DNA of 8,369 bases from Alphaproteobacteria bacterium (GTDB lineage: Bacteria > Pseudomonadota > Alphaproteobacteria > Reyranellales > Reyranellaceae): NCBI GenBank assembly GCA_013290035.1, contig JABCYT010000114.1:1-8369 (forward strand), written 5' to 3'. The notes below the pieces were generated by a model, which was given only the letters and a program-made list of their open reading frames with translations, was not told the origin of the DNA and searched no databases. Both the position numbers and the translations under genes were made by a program. Positions 1-6,764 of the stretch are shown here, piece by piece (positions within the stretch are counted from its first letter, which is position 1; each line of letters starts with the position of its first letter).

Positions 1-442
1 GTCGCGGCAATTGCCGGATCGCCTCCCTGTTTGTGGGCGAAAACACCCTGGTCATGGCCTCTTGCCAGGGCAGCCAGAGCTGCGCGATGTGCTCGGCGGG
101 GTCGAGGGTGGCGACGGTCGGGCTGTCGACCCGAAAGCCGAACACGTGCTCGGTGTTGTGGGTCACGTCGGGCGCATAACGCGCGCGCCATTGCGGCCAG
201 ATCTCGTAGCGATTGGAGAGCTTCCAGTCGGTGAGCGTGCCCAGCGACAGGCCCGTCTCCTCCAGAAGCTCGCGCCGCGCGGCGGCTTCGAGATCGGGAT
301 CGTCCGGTTCGCGCGAGCCCGTCACCGATTGCCAGGCTCCCCACGACCCCCACGATCCACCGTCGGCTCGCTCCAGCAGCAGCACGTCGAGCCGGGCCGT
401 ATGGACCACGACCAGCACCGATTCGGGGATCTTATAGGCCAT
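1..442 (-). CDS. nudB: Dihydroneopterin triphosphate diphosphatase (Nudix), C-terminus cut by window edge
   Basis: This cytosolic Nudix hydrolase would remove pyrophosphate from 7,8-dihydroneopterin triphosphate, an early step of folate synthesis. The 147 residues present begin [15 protein letters not shown]. NudB hallmarks known from the E. coli protein are visible: WQSVTGS (residues 37-43), [12 protein letters not shown] (88-99) and a C-terminal TNREAIRQ. The E. coli protein is about 150 residues, so only a few codons should be missing beyond base 1. The Nudix box ends normally as RELLEETGL (57-65). The stretch between its first Gly (42) and that motif is 14 residues rather than the canonical 13, and the usual mid-box Glu is Asp or Pro. 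Just before it, GSW is repeated (29-34), encoded by a 9-bp tandem repeat. No SD is visible ahead of the ATG. The gene is divergent from dapD. The family call is firm; the effect of the odd box is unknown. Confidence 0.9.
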   Translation of the reverse strand, partial: MAYKIPESVLVVVHTARLDVLLLERADGGSWGSWGAWQSVTGSREPDDPDLEAAARRELLEETGLSLGTLTDWKLSNRYEIWPQWRARYAPDVTHNTEHVFGFRVDSPTVATLDPAEHIAQLWLPWQEAMTRVFSPTNREAIRQLPR

Positions 443-462
443 TCCCGAGCATAGCCGGAACG

Positions 463-490
463 TTGACTCCCCGCCGCCCGCCGCTATGGT
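463..490 (+). promoter_or_regulatory. Probable sigma-70-type promoter of dapD
   Basis: TTGACT at 463-468 is followed, after 16 bp, by TATGGT at 485-490. This places transcription start near 497, about 20 bases before the dapD ATG, leaving room for the SD GAGGGGA at 506-512. The same decamer, GTTGACTCCC, occurs again upstream of the GntR gene at 6730-6739. This is read from the consensus only; no mapping is available. Confidence 0.5.
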
Positions 491-515
491 CCGGCGGCAT
501 TTTTCGAGGGGAGCC

Positions 516-1355
<840 letters not shown>

Positions 1356-1378
1356 GCCGGACCGGGGATCGTTGGCGC

Positions 1379-2368
1379 ATGCCCGACGTTTCGGACCTTC
1401 CCGCGATCCTGCCCGGCGAAAAGCTCCCGGGCCGCCTGCTGTGGCGCGGCGATGATCTGCCCGCCGACGCCGGCCGCCTGGCGCTTCCGGCCGCGGTCGC
1501 CGAAGAGCTCGAGCGGATCGTCGTGGCGCTCGATCGCGATCCGCTGCCGCTCCTGCTGTTGCGCCCGGAGGACTTTGCGCTCGACGCGTCCCGCGCCTTC
1601 ATGCGCACGGTGAAGCAGAGCCTCGATGACGGGCCGGGCTTTGCCATCGTCGATCACCTGCCTGTCGAACGCTGGTCGCAGACGGGTGCGCGGGCCGTGT
1701 GGTGGCTGTTGGCCTCCTTGGTGGCGCGGCCGGTGGCGCAGAAGTGGGACGGCTCGTCGATCTACGACGTCTGCGATCTCGGCCGGCCGCCCGGCGGCGG
1801 CGTGCGTCCCGACGTCACCAATGCCGAGCAGAATTTCCATACCGACAACAGTTACAACAACGTGCCGCCGCACTATGTCGGCCTGATGTGCCTGCGCACG
1901 GCGATGGCAGGCGGGGTGAGCGGCATCGTGAGCTTTGCCGCCGCGCATGAGGAGATGCGCCTGAAGCATCCCGATCTGCTGCCGCGGCTCTATCAGCCCT
2001 TCTATTTCGACCGCCAGCGCGAGCACGCGCCGGGCGACGTCATGACGACCTATCATCCGATGTTCGAGCGCCGCGACGGCCGGCTGGTCGCGCGCCTGTC
2101 GCATTTCCAGGTGACGAACGGGCACAAGCTCGCCGGCGTGGAACTCGATCGCCGGGGCATCGCCGCATTGGATGCCTTTGAAGCCATCCTCAATGCGCCG
2201 GGCATGGCCGCGCGCTTCCAATTCGAGCCCGGCCAGATACAGCTCATCGACAACCGCGCGCTCGGCCACAAGCGCACGGCGTTTCGCGACTGGCCCGAGG
2301 CGGAGCGCAAGCGCCTGCTGGTGCGCCTTTGGCTGCGTGATTCCGGCAGCCGCGCCTACAACGGTTGA
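1379..2368 (+). CDS. TauD/TfdA-family Fe(II)/2-oxoglutarate-dependent oxygenase
   Basis: This protein of 329 residues is probably a soluble non-haem iron oxygenase that couples decarboxylation of 2-oxoglutarate to oxidation of a substrate. The 2-His-1-carboxylate facial triad is readable: His154-x-Asp156 in NFHTDNSYN, and the distal His297 in IDNRALGHKRTAF. Arg residues follow within 13-19 positions (for example RLLVRLWLR) and could bind the 2-oxoglutarate carboxylate. The stretch VGLMCLRTAMAGGVSGIVS between the motifs is typical of TauD/TfdA/clavaminate-synthase-like folds. The ATG lies 23 bp after the dapD stop with a modest GGGGA 10 bases upstream, so co-transcription with dapD is likely. 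The substrate is unknown. Taurine itself is doubtful, since no transporter or sulfur gene is nearby. The open frame runs back into dapD, but that part is only an overlap of frames. Confidence 0.86.
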   Translation: MPDVSDLPAILPGEKLPGRLLWRGDDLPADAGRLALPAAVAEELERIVVALDRDPLPLLLLRPEDFALDASRAFMRTVKQSLDDGPGFAIVDHLPVERWSQTGARAVWWLLASLVARPVAQKWDGSSIYDVCDLGRPPGGGVRPDVTNAEQNFHTDNSYNNVPPHYVGLMCLRTAMAGGVSGIVSFAAAHEEMRLKHPDLLPRLYQPFYFDRQREHAPGDVMTTYHPMFERRDGRLVARLSHFQVTNGHKLAGVELDRRGIAALDAFEAILNAPGMAARFQFEPGQIQLIDNRALGHKRTAFRDWPEAERKRLLVRLWLRDSGSRAYNG

Positions 2369-2396
2369 CGACCGATCGCTTCGCCGAATTGCGGAC

Positions 2397-3647
2397 TCAC
2401 TGCTGGGCCACCGAGCCCGTGATCCAGCCATAGCTGGGGCAAGTCCCGGCCAAAACCGAGACGGAAGGCAGTGGTTTTCCGGCCTGGTACCCCCTCGCCA
2501 GCATGCCGAATACGTGCGGGTTCCAAGGATAACCGCAGTGTGCCGTGTCGGGACGTTCCAGATATCCGAAGTAGGTGGTGTCGTTCGAGACGAGAACGTT
2601 GATGACGCGGAATTCCCTGAAATCCTCGGCCAGATGCTCCGGAAGGATCCGGTAGGTGAGGAGATCGTTCGGATCGGAAAACGCGACCACGGTCATTGGC
2701 CCGGCCCCGGGCAGCGCCTGGCGGCGGGCGCGCGACAACAGGCCGAACACGTCACCGGCGGTGGTCCGTATCTTTGCAGGCGCCGACGGCGGCTGCGGCT
2801 CCAATATCTTATCCATTGCCACCGAGCCCGCCGCATCCAGCAAAGGCACCTGATTGGCCAGCATGTACATGACCTTCGTCGCGGCAAAACTGTTCGCCAG
2901 CCGCTTGATCGCCGTTTTGTCTTCACTGCGGTTTGCGGCGTTCCAGATGTGCAAGACGGAGTCGGACACCAGCTTGCTGCCCAGGCTCTCCGTGACCAGC
3001 GCCAAGGCCGCGGGCGAACCGCCGGCCGGCACCTCGCATTCGTTGCCGTCGAAGCGGCCACCCAGAGCGCCGCACACGGTCTCGTTCATGGCCTGGCGAA
3101 TGTTGTTTCCGTTGGGCCCGCTATAGACCACCACGTCGGTCAGACAATCGTTGACCAGCCCGTCCTTCAGCTCGCGGTTCAGCGTTGCCCGAATGCCACT
3201 GCCCTTGATCTTCGAGCCGTCGTAGGCCAAGGCCGCCTTGTAGGAGGCCGTCAGCGACGACCAGCTGAGAAACATCACCTCGATCGCCCTGCCCCGCGTC
3301 GAGATTCGATCCGTACGCAGCGTTGCACCATGCTTGCCGACGGGGCGGACGCTCACTGTTTCGGAAGTTCCGCCGACCGCTTCCACGAGCCGGCTCATGC
3401 GGTCGTCGATCCAGCCCGGCGGGTGCGTGCACATGCCGTGGGTCCACAGCACCTTCACCGTGGCGGAAGGCGGCAGGTTCTCGGCCAGGGTCAGCAAGCC
3501 TTCGAAGGTGCCGCCATCCCCCTCAGTCAGCGCCTCGACGACAGGCGTGGCGTAGGGCGTCGAATAGGACCTCTGGTACAGGGTGAAGCCGGCGAAGGCG
3601 GCCGCCAGAACGCACAATGCCGCGATCGACCAAGCGACCCTCTTCAC
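2397..3647 (-). CDS. Exported or membrane-anchored protein, putative alpha/beta-hydrolase-like serine hydrolase
   Basis: I do not recognise this 416-residue protein as a named family. The N-terminus MKRVAW plus a hydrophobic stretch (4-24) looks like a signal peptide or anchor; cleavage after Ala19 is possible. Cys12 lacks a lipobox. Three spaced motifs fit an alpha/beta-hydrolase triad: VLWTHGMC (66-73, oxyanion-type HG), TESLGS with Ser221 as nucleophile (ESLGS in place of the usual GxSxG), and FSDPND with Asp325 or Asp328. His370 or His378 follows, in HCGYPWNPHVF. Six cysteines after the signal (73, 168, 192, 204, 371, 403) would allow disulfides in the periplasm. The GTG start is supported by AGGGGAGG five bases upstream. 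By eye its GC is lower than that of its neighbours. It ends 28 bp from the convergent oxygenase gene. The gene is well supported; activity and substrate are inference. Confidence 0.72.
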   Translation of the reverse strand: MKRVAWSIAALCVLAAAFAGFTLYQRSYSTPYATPVVEALTEGDGGTFEGLLTLAENLPPSATVKVLWTHGMCTHPPGWIDDRMSRLVEAVGGTSETVSVRPVGKHGATLRTDRISTRGRAIEVMFLSWSSLTASYKAALAYDGSKIKGSGIRATLNRELKDGLVNDCLTDVVVYSGPNGNNIRQAMNETVCGALGGRFDGNECEVPAGGSPAALALVTESLGSKLVSDSVLHIWNAANRSEDKTAIKRLANSFAATKVMYMLANQVPLLDAAGSVAMDKILEPQPPSAPAKIRTTAGDVFGLLSRARRQALPGAGPMTVVAFSDPNDLLTYRILPEHLAEDFREFRVINVLVSNDTTYFGYLERPDTAHCGYPWNPHVFGMLARGYQAGKPLPSVSVLAGTCPSYGWITGSVAQQ

Positions 3648-3652
3648 TGGGT

Positions 3653-3660
3653 CCTCCCCT
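3653..3660 (-). promoter_or_regulatory. Strong SD sequence fixing the GTG start of the hydrolase gene
   Basis: Read on the minus strand, AGGGGAGG lies five bases upstream of GTG (3647-3645). No ATG in this frame is placed as well, and the residues after the GTG form the expected positively charged signal n-region (MKR), so this site decides the start. Confidence 0.7.
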
Positions 3661-3698
3661 GAAGCGAAGCACTACTCCCGCTTGCACAGGGAAGCATA

Positions 3699-3758
3699 CA
3701 TCTCGCATTCGTCCAAGCGAATGCGCGGGCGCTGCCCGCGCCGTCGTCAAGCGAGATG
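3699..3758 (-). terminator. Multi-stem foldable element at the 3' end of the NTF2-like gene
   Basis: Three perfectly complementary arm pairs are nested here. An outer 8-bp stem joins 3699-3706 to 3751-3758. Inside it lie a 5-bp hairpin (3707-3711 with 3718-3722, 6-base loop) and an 8-bp GC-only hairpin (3723-3730 with 3734-3741, 3-base loop), directly adjacent to each other. The stop codon of the NTF2-like gene (3749-3747) lies in the unpaired linker. No T-run follows on the minus strand, so it is not a canonical intrinsic terminator. It could instead be a 3' stabiliser or a processing site. The pairing is seen directly; the function is inferred. Confidence 0.4.
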
Positions 3759-4214
3759 CCGCTGGAATTCCGGCTGCTTCCTGAGGTGCGTCCCTTCCTT
3801 GGCGAGGATCTTGGCCGTGCGTTCGGGCGCGAAGCCCAGCGCGACGAAGGCCGGGCCGACATTGGCGACCTCGCGGTATTCGGCGATCTTGCCGTCGCTG
3901 AGCTTCATCATCGACACGCCCTCGAAGCCCACCCTCTTGCCATCGGCCTCGGGCAGCTTCGAGACGTAGCTGAACGTGTAATAGGCGTAGAGCATCTCGC
4001 CGTCGCTCGCCGGCCGGTGCATGTCCCAGCGGAAGTCGCGCGCCGTGCGATGGAACCAATCGTCGACCATTTCGGCGATTCTTTCACGCCCCTTGAAAGC
4101 ACCGTAGAAGACGTCGTTGTAAACGCCGTCCTCGGTGAACAGGCTGGCGAACGCCTTGCCGTCACGGCGTTCGACGGCGGAGCAGAATTTCTTCAGGAAC
4201 GCGGTCGTATCCAT
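3747..4214 (-). CDS. SnoaL/NTF2-like (DUF4440-type) small protein
   Basis: This 155-residue cytosolic protein has the order of the NTF2-like cone fold: an N-terminal helix (MDTTAFLKKFCSAVERRD), then LFTEDGVYNDVFYGAFKGRE with the usual acidic turn and G-x-F/Y-x-G-R-E-x-I segment, a WFHR helix, and a C-terminal sheet (YYTFSYV, GVSMMKLSDGKIAEYREV). Such folds serve as polyketide cyclases, steroid isomerases, limonene-epoxide hydrolases or plain ligand binders, so no reaction can be assigned. ATG 4214 is preceded by GGGAGGA at a good distance, whereas the frame open further upstream overlaps lemA antisense and is not used. It is divergent from lemA (66 bp) and lies 99 bp upstream of the hydrolase gene on the same strand. 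Small-molecule work alongside the hydrolase is possible but unproven. Confidence 0.82.
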   Translation of the reverse strand: MDTTAFLKKFCSAVERRDGKAFASLFTEDGVYNDVFYGAFKGRERIAEMVDDWFHRTARDFRWDMHRPASDGEMLYAYYTFSYVSKLPEADGKRVGFEGVSMMKLSDGKIAEYREVANVGPAFVALGFAPERTAKILAKEGTHLRKQPEFQRHLA

Positions 4215-4231
4215 GATTAATCCTCCCGGAG

Positions 4232-4267
4232 TTGCCGCAATCATGACTAAACTCCCGGATGCGGCAA
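4232..4267. repeat. Inverted and direct repeats in the divergent intergenic region before lemA
   Basis: TTGCCGCA (4232-4239) and its exact reverse complement TGCGGCAA (4260-4267) flank a 20-base spacer. The direct repeat CTCCCGGA occurs at 4223-4230 and 4252-4259, interleaved with them. All four copies fall in the 66 bp between the NTF2-like gene and lemA. One CTCCCGGA copy overlaps the SD of the NTF2-like gene (on the other strand), which may explain it. A shared operator is possible but unsupported by a known motif. Confidence 0.35.
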
Positions 4268-4280
4268 GGGAGGCCCGGGC

Positions 4281-4832
4281 ATGACTTTCTGGATTGTCAT
4301 CGGCGTCATCGTTCTGATCGGACTGTGGGCGATCAGCGTCTACAACGGACTGGTCGGCGGTCGCAATCAGGCGCAGACCGCGTGGAGCCAGATCGACGTC
4401 CAGCTCAAGCGCCGGCACGATCTCATTCCCAATCTCGTTCAGGTCGTGAAGGACGCCATGGGCTACGAGCAGGAGACGCTCACCAAGGTGGTCCAGGCGC
4501 GCAACAACGCCGTCGCCGCTTCCGGGCCGGCCCAGGCCGGCGCCGCCGAGGCGGCCCTCAGCCAGGCCACGCGCGGCCTTTTTGCCCTGGTCGAGTCCTA
4601 TCCGCAGCTCAAGGCCAACGACAACGTCAAGCAGTTGCAGGAAGAGCTGACCGCGACCGAGAACAAGATCGCCTTCTCGCGCCAGTTCTACAACGACTCG
4701 GTCAACGCCTATAACACCCGCCGCCAGAGCTTCCCGGCGGTGCTGGCGGCGGCCTCTCTTGGCTTCGGTCCGATCGAGCTCTTCAACATGCCCGAGACCG
4801 AGCGCGAGGTGCCCAAGGTGGCGCTGCGCTGA
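4281..4832 (+). CDS. lemA: LemA family membrane-anchored protein
   Basis: This 183-residue protein has one N-terminal membrane segment (about 3-22, FWIVIGVIVLIGLWAISVYN) and then an extended helical bundle. The LemA signature is clear: YNGLVGGRNQAQTAWSQIDV, then LKRRHDLIPNLVQVVKDAMG, ARNNA, YPQLKAN and the C-terminal TRRQSFPAVLAA with FNMPE near the end. LemA proteins are small envelope proteins of unclear biochemical role, often encoded beside HtpX/M48 proteases, as here. The start has AAGGGAGG seven bases upstream. It stands first in a probable lemA-htpX-GDPD operon, 27 bp before htpX. Confidence 0.95.
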   Translation: MTFWIVIGVIVLIGLWAISVYNGLVGGRNQAQTAWSQIDVQLKRRHDLIPNLVQVVKDAMGYEQETLTKVVQARNNAVAASGPAQAGAAEAALSQATRGLFALVESYPQLKANDNVKQLQEELTATENKIAFSRQFYNDSVNAYNTRRQSFPAVLAAASLGFGPIELFNMPETEREVPKVALR

Positions 4833-4859
4833 GCCTCTGAATCGAATGAGCAAGCGCGC

Positions 4860-5819
4860 ATGAGCGCCACCACCGATTTCGTCGCGGCCCAACGGGTCAA
4901 CCGGCGCAACACGCTGCTGCTGCTGATCGTCCTGACGGCGCTCGCCGCGATCGTTGGCTACGTGATCGGCTGGCTGCTGGAAGGCGAGGCCTCCGACGCG
5001 GTGCCGTTATGGAGCAGGCTGGGCTTGTTCGCCGCCGCGCTGATGGCCGTCGTCAGCGTCGGCTGGAGCATGATCTCGCTCGCCTTCGGCGACAAGATGG
5101 TGCTCGCCATGGCGAACGCCCGGGAGATCGACAAGGCGGACGCGCCGCAGGTCTACAACGTGGTCGAGGAGATGGCGATCGCCGCCGGCGTGCCGATGCC
5201 CAAGGTGATGATCCTGGAGACCGACGCGCTCAATGCCTTCGCCACCGGAAACAAGATAGGGCACGGCACCATCGTCGTGACGCGCGGCCTCTTGGATACG
5301 ATGAGCCGCGACGAGCTGCAGGGCGTGGTGGCGCACGAGATGGCCCATCTCGCCAACCTCGATACGCGCTACATGGTGATCGTGGGCGTCACCGTCGGCC
5401 TGATCGCGCTGGTCTGCGACATGCTGCTGCGCACCATGGCCTGGGGCGGATCGGGCCGCAGCAGCAACAGCAGCAGCGACAAGAAGGGCTCGGGCGCCGG
5501 ATTGCTGATCATCCTGCTGATCGTCGTGGCGATCTTCGCCCCGCTGGCCGCCAAGGCCGTGCAGATGGCGGTGTCGCGCCAGCGCGAGTATCTTGCCGAT
5601 GCGACGTCGGTGCAGTTCACCCGCAATCCCAACGGTCTCATCTCGGCCCTCGGCAAGCTCGCCGACAAAGCGGCGCCCTTTCCCGGAGTGAGTCGTGCCA
5701 CGCAGCATCTCTTCATCGTCAATCCGGTGCAGACCTTCACCAGCAAATCGTCGGCGTTGCTGGCCACGCATCCCGACATTGCCGACCGTATCGCTCGCCT
5801 GCGCAATCTGGGCGGCTAG
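4860..5819 (+). CDS. htpX: HtpX-like M48 family integral membrane zinc metalloprotease
   Basis: HtpX-type proteases degrade misfolded or excess inner-membrane proteins, with the active site facing the cytoplasm. The 319 residues show an N-terminal pair of membrane segments (about 18-40 and 55-77), the zinc motif HEMAH (159-163, in VVAHEMAHLANLD), a third segment (171-190), a Ser/Gly/Lys-rich linker (196-214), a fourth segment (214-231) and the third zinc ligand Glu243 in REYLADATSVQFTRNP. The C-terminal THPDIADRIARL is the usual family ending. The family is commonly about 290 residues, so this is slightly long because of the linker. The ATG has no good SD. It overlaps the stop of a five-codon reading frame starting at 4846, which may couple its translation to transcripts coming from lemA. 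Confidence 0.93.
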   Translation: MSATTDFVAAQRVNRRNTLLLLIVLTALAAIVGYVIGWLLEGEASDAVPLWSRLGLFAAALMAVVSVGWSMISLAFGDKMVLAMANAREIDKADAPQVYNVVEEMAIAAGVPMPKVMILETDALNAFATGNKIGHGTIVVTRGLLDTMSRDELQGVVAHEMAHLANLDTRYMVIVGVTVGLIALVCDMLLRTMAWGGSGRSSNSSSDKKGSGAGLLIILLIVVAIFAPLAAKAVQMAVSRQREYLADATSVQFTRNPNGLISALGKLADKAAPFPGVSRATQHLFIVNPVQTFTSKSSALLATHPDIADRIARLRNLGG

Positions 5820-6726
5820 CCTCGTGGCCGCGGCCGCCTTCGACCTGCAGGGCCATCGCGGGACGCGAGGCCTTGCGCCGGAGAACACGCTGGCGGCCTT
5901 CCGCACCGCCGTCGCGCTCGGCGTCACCACACTGGAGACCGATCTTGCCATCACCAAGGACGACGTCGTGGTCATCAGCCACGACCCGATGCTCAATCCC
6001 GACCTGGTGCGCGGGCCCGATGGAAAATGGATCGTCGCTAGTGTGCCGATCCATTCGCTCACCCTGGCCGAGCTCAAGCGCTACGACATCGGCCGGCTCA
6101 ATCCCGCCGCCAAGTACGCGCAGCAGTTTCCCGAGCAGAAGCCGGTCGACGGCGAACGCTTCCCTACCGTGGCGGAGCTCTTTGCGGCAGCGGGTCCGAA
6201 TGTGCGCTTCAACATCGAGATCAAGACCGATCCGACCAAGCCCGACCTCACCGTCGATCCCAACCGCTTCGCGCAATTGGCCGTCGATGCGATCCGGCTG
6301 GGCAAGGCAGGCGGGCGCAGCACGATCCAGTCGTTCGACTGGCGCGGGCTGATCGAGGCGCGCCGCCTCGCGCCCGAGATCGCCACCAGCTGCCTCTCGA
6401 TCGAGAGCAACGGCATGGACACGGTCGGCCGGACGAGCGGCCGGCCCTCGCCCTGGCTGGCCGGGCTCGATCTGGCCAACCACGGCGGCTCGGTGCCGCG
6501 GCTGGCGAAGGCAGCGGGCTGCGCCGTCTGGTCGCCGTTCTGGCGCAATGTCACGGCTGAAAACATCAAGGAAGCCCAGGCACTTGGGTTGAAAGCGCTG
6601 CCCTGGACAGTGAACAATCCGGCCGAAATGACCCGCTTGATCGACATGGGGGTCGACGGCCTGATCACCGACTATCCCGATCGTGCATTGCCGGTTCTCG
6701 CTGCCAAAGGGCTGGAAATCCGCTAG
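5779..6726 (+). CDS. Glycerophosphodiester phosphodiesterase (GDPD), probably exported
   Basis: This enzyme would cleave glycerophosphodiesters to glycerol-3-phosphate and an alcohol. Counting from TTG 5779 (315 residues), the GDPD hallmarks are: GHRGTRGLAPENT with catalytic His26 and Arg27, the metal-binding pair Glu53/Asp55 in LETDL, the second catalytic His68 in SHDP, Glu147 in FNIEIK, and a C-terminal PWTVNNPAEM with GVDGLITDYPD. The start is uncertain. An uncharged hydrophobic run (VSLACAIWAASLVAAAA) just before FDLQGHRG looks like a signal peptide, so the start should lie inside the end of htpX, out of frame. TTG 5779 includes the run but gives no positive n-region. GTG 5695 has GGAG six bases upstream and supplies arginines, but it overlaps htpX by 125 bases. 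GTG 5824 would give a 300-residue cytosolic form. Family call is firm, start is not. Confidence 0.9.
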   Translation: MPTVSLACAIWAASLVAAAAFDLQGHRGTRGLAPENTLAAFRTAVALGVTTLETDLAITKDDVVVISHDPMLNPDLVRGPDGKWIVASVPIHSLTLAELKRYDIGRLNPAAKYAQQFPEQKPVDGERFPTVAELFAAAGPNVRFNIEIKTDPTKPDLTVDPNRFAQLAVDAIRLGKAGGRSTIQSFDWRGLIEARRLAPEIATSCLSIESNGMDTVGRTSGRPSPWLAGLDLANHGGSVPRLAKAAGCAVWSPFWRNVTAENIKEAQALGLKALPWTVNNPAEMTRLIDMGVDGLITDYPDRALPVLAAKGLEIR

Positions 6727-6730
6727 GCGG

Positions 6731-6763
6731 TTGACTCCCGGCACTCTGTGTTCTGTATACAGA
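6731..6763 (+). promoter_or_regulatory. Promoter with a perfect 12-bp palindromic operator before the GntR gene
   Basis: TCTGTATACAGA (6752-6763) is a perfect palindrome ending one base before the ATG at 6765. Its core TGTATACA resembles operators of FadR/FCD-type GntR regulators, which share a T-x-GT-...-AC-x-A layout. TTGACT at 6731-6736 is a good -35 box; 17 bp later the palindrome itself supplies the -10 region (TGTATA, weak match). Binding there should block RNA polymerase, so negative autoregulation is likely. No SD is present, and transcription would start at about the ATG, which suggests a leaderless mRNA. Confidence 0.62.
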
Positions 6764-6764
6764 C

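Noticed and set aside
11..454. 147-residue plus-strand open frame at the left edge
   Set aside because: It is the complement of nudB, whose NudB-specific motifs read clearly on the minus strand.
478..504. Terminator-like hairpin CCGCCG/CGGCGG followed by five T upstream of dapD
   Set aside because: No plus-strand gene lies upstream to be terminated, and the loop holds the probable dapD -10 box. It lies mostly ahead of the expected transcription start, so it is likely chance in GC-rich DNA.
2369..2396. Bidirectional terminator between the convergent genes
   Set aside because: The 28-bp gap holds no convincing hairpin or T-run on either strand.
2172..3662. 496-residue plus-strand open frame across the hydrolase gene
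   Set aside because: It is longer than the minus-strand gene, but its start lies inside the oxygenase gene and its composition is Arg/Gln/His-heavy. The minus strand has a signal sequence, a strong SD and ordered triad motifs.
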